A model generated the notes under the pieces. The model was not told where the DNA came from. It saw only the letters and a program-made list of their open reading frames with translations, and made no database searches. Below are positions 5,751 to 7,424 of a stretch of 7,424 nt of DNA, piece by piece (positions within the stretch are counted from its first letter, which is position 1; every line of letters begins with the position of its first letter). The DNA comes from Opitutales bacterium (lineage in GTDB: Bacteria; Verrucomicrobiota; Verrucomicrobiia; Opitutales; Oceanipulchritudinaceae), in contig SKLD01000103.1 of the NCBI GenBank assembly GCA_007123395.1, positions 1 through 7,424 of the forward strand, in the 5' to 3' direction. The position numbers and the translations under genes are program-made.

Positions 5751-6815
5751 TTATTCACCCAATCGTCGCAGAACTGTGGCGGCGATGTCGCAAAATGCCT
5801 TAGACGCCGCTGAATCCGGGTGAGCCACAACCACAGGGATGCCCCGGTCGCCCCCCTCGCGGATGGCGGGGTCAAGGGGCACTTGGCCGAGGAGGGAGGT
5901 GCCGAGCACGGAGGCCGACTCCGCCCCGCCGCCGGAACCGAAGACCTCGACGCGGGTGCCGTCGGCCTGCTCCAGATAGCTCATGTTTTCGCACACGCCG
6001 AGGAGAGGGACGTTTACTTTCTCAAAGAGACGCGCTCCGCGCTGCGTGACGGTCGCGGCCGCGGCCTGCGGAGTCGTCACGACAACGGCGCCGTCGACCG
6101 GGAACGTCTGCACGAGGGAGAGTTGGGCGTCGCCCGTGCCCGGCGGCAGATCGACGACGAGCACCTCCAACTCGCCCCACTCGACGTGCTGCGCGAACTG
6201 GCCGATGGCATTGTTGATCATCGGGCCGCGCCAGACAACAGGGGCTTCGCGGTCGATGAGGAGCGCCATGGACATCACCTTGACGCCGAAATTCTCCGGC
6301 GGGTAGATGGTGTCCTCCGTGACGGTCGGCTGCTGCCCGACGCCGATCATGAGGGGGACGGAGGGACCGTGGATGTCGCAGTCGAGCACGCCGACGCGGC
6401 CGGGCTTGCCGTCGTCGGCGAGGATGCGCTCGAGCGCGCAGGCGAGGTTCACGGCGAACGTCGACTTGCCCACGCCGCCCTTGCCACTCGCCACGGCGAC
6501 GATCTTCTTCACTTTTTCGAGGCGTTTCGGCCGCCCGCCGGGATCGCTTGCCGCCCCCGCCGCTCCTTTGGGGGCGGAGACAGCGATGTCGACCTGCGCG
6601 GATTTCACGCCCGGTACGGCGCGCAGGGCGGCTTCGGCGTCGTCCTTGATAGCCTTCGGCGCTTTGGCGTCGGAGGTGGTCACCGCCACGCGCACGACGA
6701 CGCCGCCGTCTTCGCCGACATCGATGTCCTGCACGAGGCCGAAGGAGACAATGTCCCGGCTGAACCCGGGATATTTTACCTGCTTAAGGGCTTCACGTAT
6801 CGTTTCCTTGTCCAC
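5751..6815 (-). CDS. mrp: Mrp/NBP35 (ApbC-like) P-loop ATPase with N-terminal MIP18 domain
   Basis: This is a 354-residue cytoplasmic ATPase of the family that carries iron-sulfur clusters to target proteins. Residues 1-78 form the MIP18/DUF59 domain. Residues about 100-354 form the MinD-like ATPase. Its deviant Walker A is SGKGGVGKST (110-119) with signature Lys112, then LDCDIHGPS (144-152), and VDLPPGTGDAQLS (221-233) as Walker B/switch II. GVCENMSY (273-280) leads into a family region that usually contains a Cys-x-x-Cys. That motif is absent (LEQADGTRVEVFG follows), and the MIP18 'TTxxCP' cysteine is also missing (TTSDAKAP, 47-54). A standard cluster-bridging mechanism is therefore doubtful, although Cys-free Mrp relatives exist. 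The start is GTG at 6813-6815 with an in-frame TAG just upstream. No Shine-Dalgarno sequence is seen. It diverges from the tolB-like gene. Confidence 0.93.
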   Translation of the reverse strand: MDKETIREALKQVKYPGFSRDIVSFGLVQDIDVGEDGGVVVRVAVTTSDAKAPKAIKDDAEAALRAVPGVKSAQVDIAVSAPKGAAGAASDPGGRPKRLEKVKKIVAVASGKGGVGKSTFAVNLACALERILADDGKPGRVGVLDCDIHGPSVPLMIGVGQQPTVTEDTIYPPENFGVKVMSMALLIDREAPVVWRGPMINNAIGQFAQHVEWGELEVLVVDLPPGTGDAQLSLVQTFPVDGAVVVTTPQAAAATVTQRGARLFEKVNVPLLGVCENMSYLEQADGTRVEVFGSGGGAESASVLGTSLLGQVPLDPAIREGGDRGIPVVVAHPDSAASKAFCDIAATVLRRLGE

Positions 6816-6941
6816 GGCGGTCTATATGTAACCCACGGCGGGCGGCGGTCGAGGGCAATTGTGGTGGCCGCGCGCAATAAATCGCTCGCCGCCGTGCAGT
6901 TCGCGGTTTGCATCGGGCACACTTTCCTCTACACACACAGT
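6816..6941. promoter_or_regulatory. Divergent mrp / tolB-like promoter region
   Basis: This 126-bp gap must carry the promoters of both divergent genes. On the minus strand TACATA(T) lies nine bases before the mrp GTG. It resembles a -10 element and would give an almost leaderless mRNA, in keeping with the missing Shine-Dalgarno sequence. No good -35 accompanies it. The word CCACGGCGG occurs at 6812-6820 (across the mrp start) and 6833-6841. These copies are 21 bp apart in direct orientation, and CCGCCGTG occurs in the opposite orientation at 6889-6896. No convincing promoter was seen for the tolB-like gene. Confidence 0.4.
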
Positions 6942-7424
6942 ATGTTTTTTCAGCGTAGTTCCGCCGCCGTCTTGAATCCACGCCGCGCCGTGAGGACCGT
7001 CCTTCACGGTGCCCTCGCCCTGGCGGCGCTCGCCGCCTTCACCGCGCCGCCCCCGGCGCAGGCGCAGGATGGCGACCTCGGCGTCATCGAGGGCCGCGCC
7101 CGTGCCGAGTACCGCATCCGCGTGACCTCGCCGGACAACGCGACGGAGCGCCTCGCGCAGACCGCCTTCGGGCTGCACGGGGGTTACGAGCTGCGCTCTG
7201 GCGGAGACGTGCATTTTCACTTCGACTTTGAGCCCGTCGGCGAGCGGCGCGTCGAGCTACGCATCCGCAGCGGCGGGCAGGAACTCCTCCGCCGCACGGT
7301 GGACGGGCGCGATTCGACGCACGCGCTCATGCGCGCGGCCGACTACGCCGTGCAGCGCACGCTGGACATCCCCGGATTTTTCGCCGGAACCATCGCCTTC
7401 ATCTCCACCCGCACAGGCGCCTCC
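6942..7424 (+). CDS. tolB: TolB-like periplasmic protein, 5' part (runs off the right edge)
   Basis: 161 codons are visible with no stop before the window ends. Residues 1-42 form a long signal peptide: a basic stretch (RRAVRTVLHG), a hydrophobic Ala/Leu run and a cleavage site after AQA before Gln-Asp. The next region, about 43-138, would be the TolB N-terminal alpha/beta domain. RTLDIPGFFAGTIAFISTRTG (residues about 138-158) matches the boundary where TolB enters its beta-propeller ('TGIxGxFxxxIAFV'), at about the same residue number as in E. coli TolB. TolB works with Pal and the TolQRA complex to keep the outer membrane invaginated at division. No Tol partner gene is in the window. The ATG has no Shine-Dalgarno sequence but fits the signal peptide. 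Without the propeller repeats, a related WD40-like (PD40) protein cannot be excluded. Confidence 0.78.
   Translation, partial: MFFQRSSAAVLNPRRAVRTVLHGALALAALAAFTAPPPAQAQDGDLGVIEGRARAEYRIRVTSPDNATERLAQTAFGLHGGYELRSGGDVHFHFDFEPVGERRVELRIRSGGQELLRRTVDGRDSTHALMRAADYAVQRTLDIPGFFAGTIAFISTRTGAS

Noticed and set aside
6987..7062. Twin-arginine signal in the TolB-like protein (Arg-Arg near residue 15)
   Set aside because: The residues around the Arg pair do not fit the S/T-R-R-x-F-L-K pattern, and the signal reads as an ordinary Sec peptide.
1..7424. CRISPR array, tRNA or rRNA genes, prophage or defence genes
   Set aside because: I found no regularly spaced repeats, no cloverleaf or rRNA-like sequence, and no phage or toxin-antitoxin motifs on either strand. 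The only possible mobile trace is at the left edge.

Overview
The window is GC-rich, gene-dense chromosomal DNA from a Gram-negative-type bacterium. It encodes a lipoprotein, a TolB-like periplasmic protein and several signal peptides. Weak or absent Shine-Dalgarno sites on most genes, the style of the Mrp, L33 and TolB proteins, and the DacZ-like diadenylate cyclase together suggest a member of Verrucomicrobiota (Opitutae-like). That assignment is inference from remembered family resemblance and could not be checked here.

Layout: (1) bases 1-287 hold the 3' end of a gene whose last part resembles REP-associated (IS200-like) transposases, followed by about 265 bases with no recognisable gene. 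(2) A minus-strand TPR lipoprotein gene (553-2022) diverges from a plus-strand gene for an exported DUF362-like protein (2050-3099), with only 27 bp between their starts. (3) A plus-strand series follows: nuoA (3170-3544), a possible 26-codon bridging ORF (3541-3621), a three-domain PTS-EIIA / pyruvate-kinase-C-like / diadenylate cyclase protein (3611-4972), and rpmG for ribosomal protein L33 (5041-5208). (4) Two hairpins lie at the convergent junction. Beyond them are two minus-strand genes: a small DUF4032-like protein (5285-5566) and an Mrp/NBP35-type P-loop ATPase (5751-6815). (5) A 126-bp divergent promoter region leads into the 5' part of a tolB-like gene that runs off the right edge.

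The most interesting object is the cyclase. A putative phosphorylatable EIIA domain (His67) is fused to a catalytic domain of the type that makes c-di-AMP, which suggests PTS-type phosphorylation or nutrient status may control c-di-AMP synthesis. It sits directly after an isolated nuoA (no nuoB follows) and may be translationally coupled to it through the small ORF. Secondary points are an Mrp protein that lacks its usual cysteine motifs, an L33 with one cysteine lost from each zinc-binding pair, and repeated CCACGGCGG words at the mrp/tolB divergent region. The remaining genes look like ordinary housekeeping or envelope genes.
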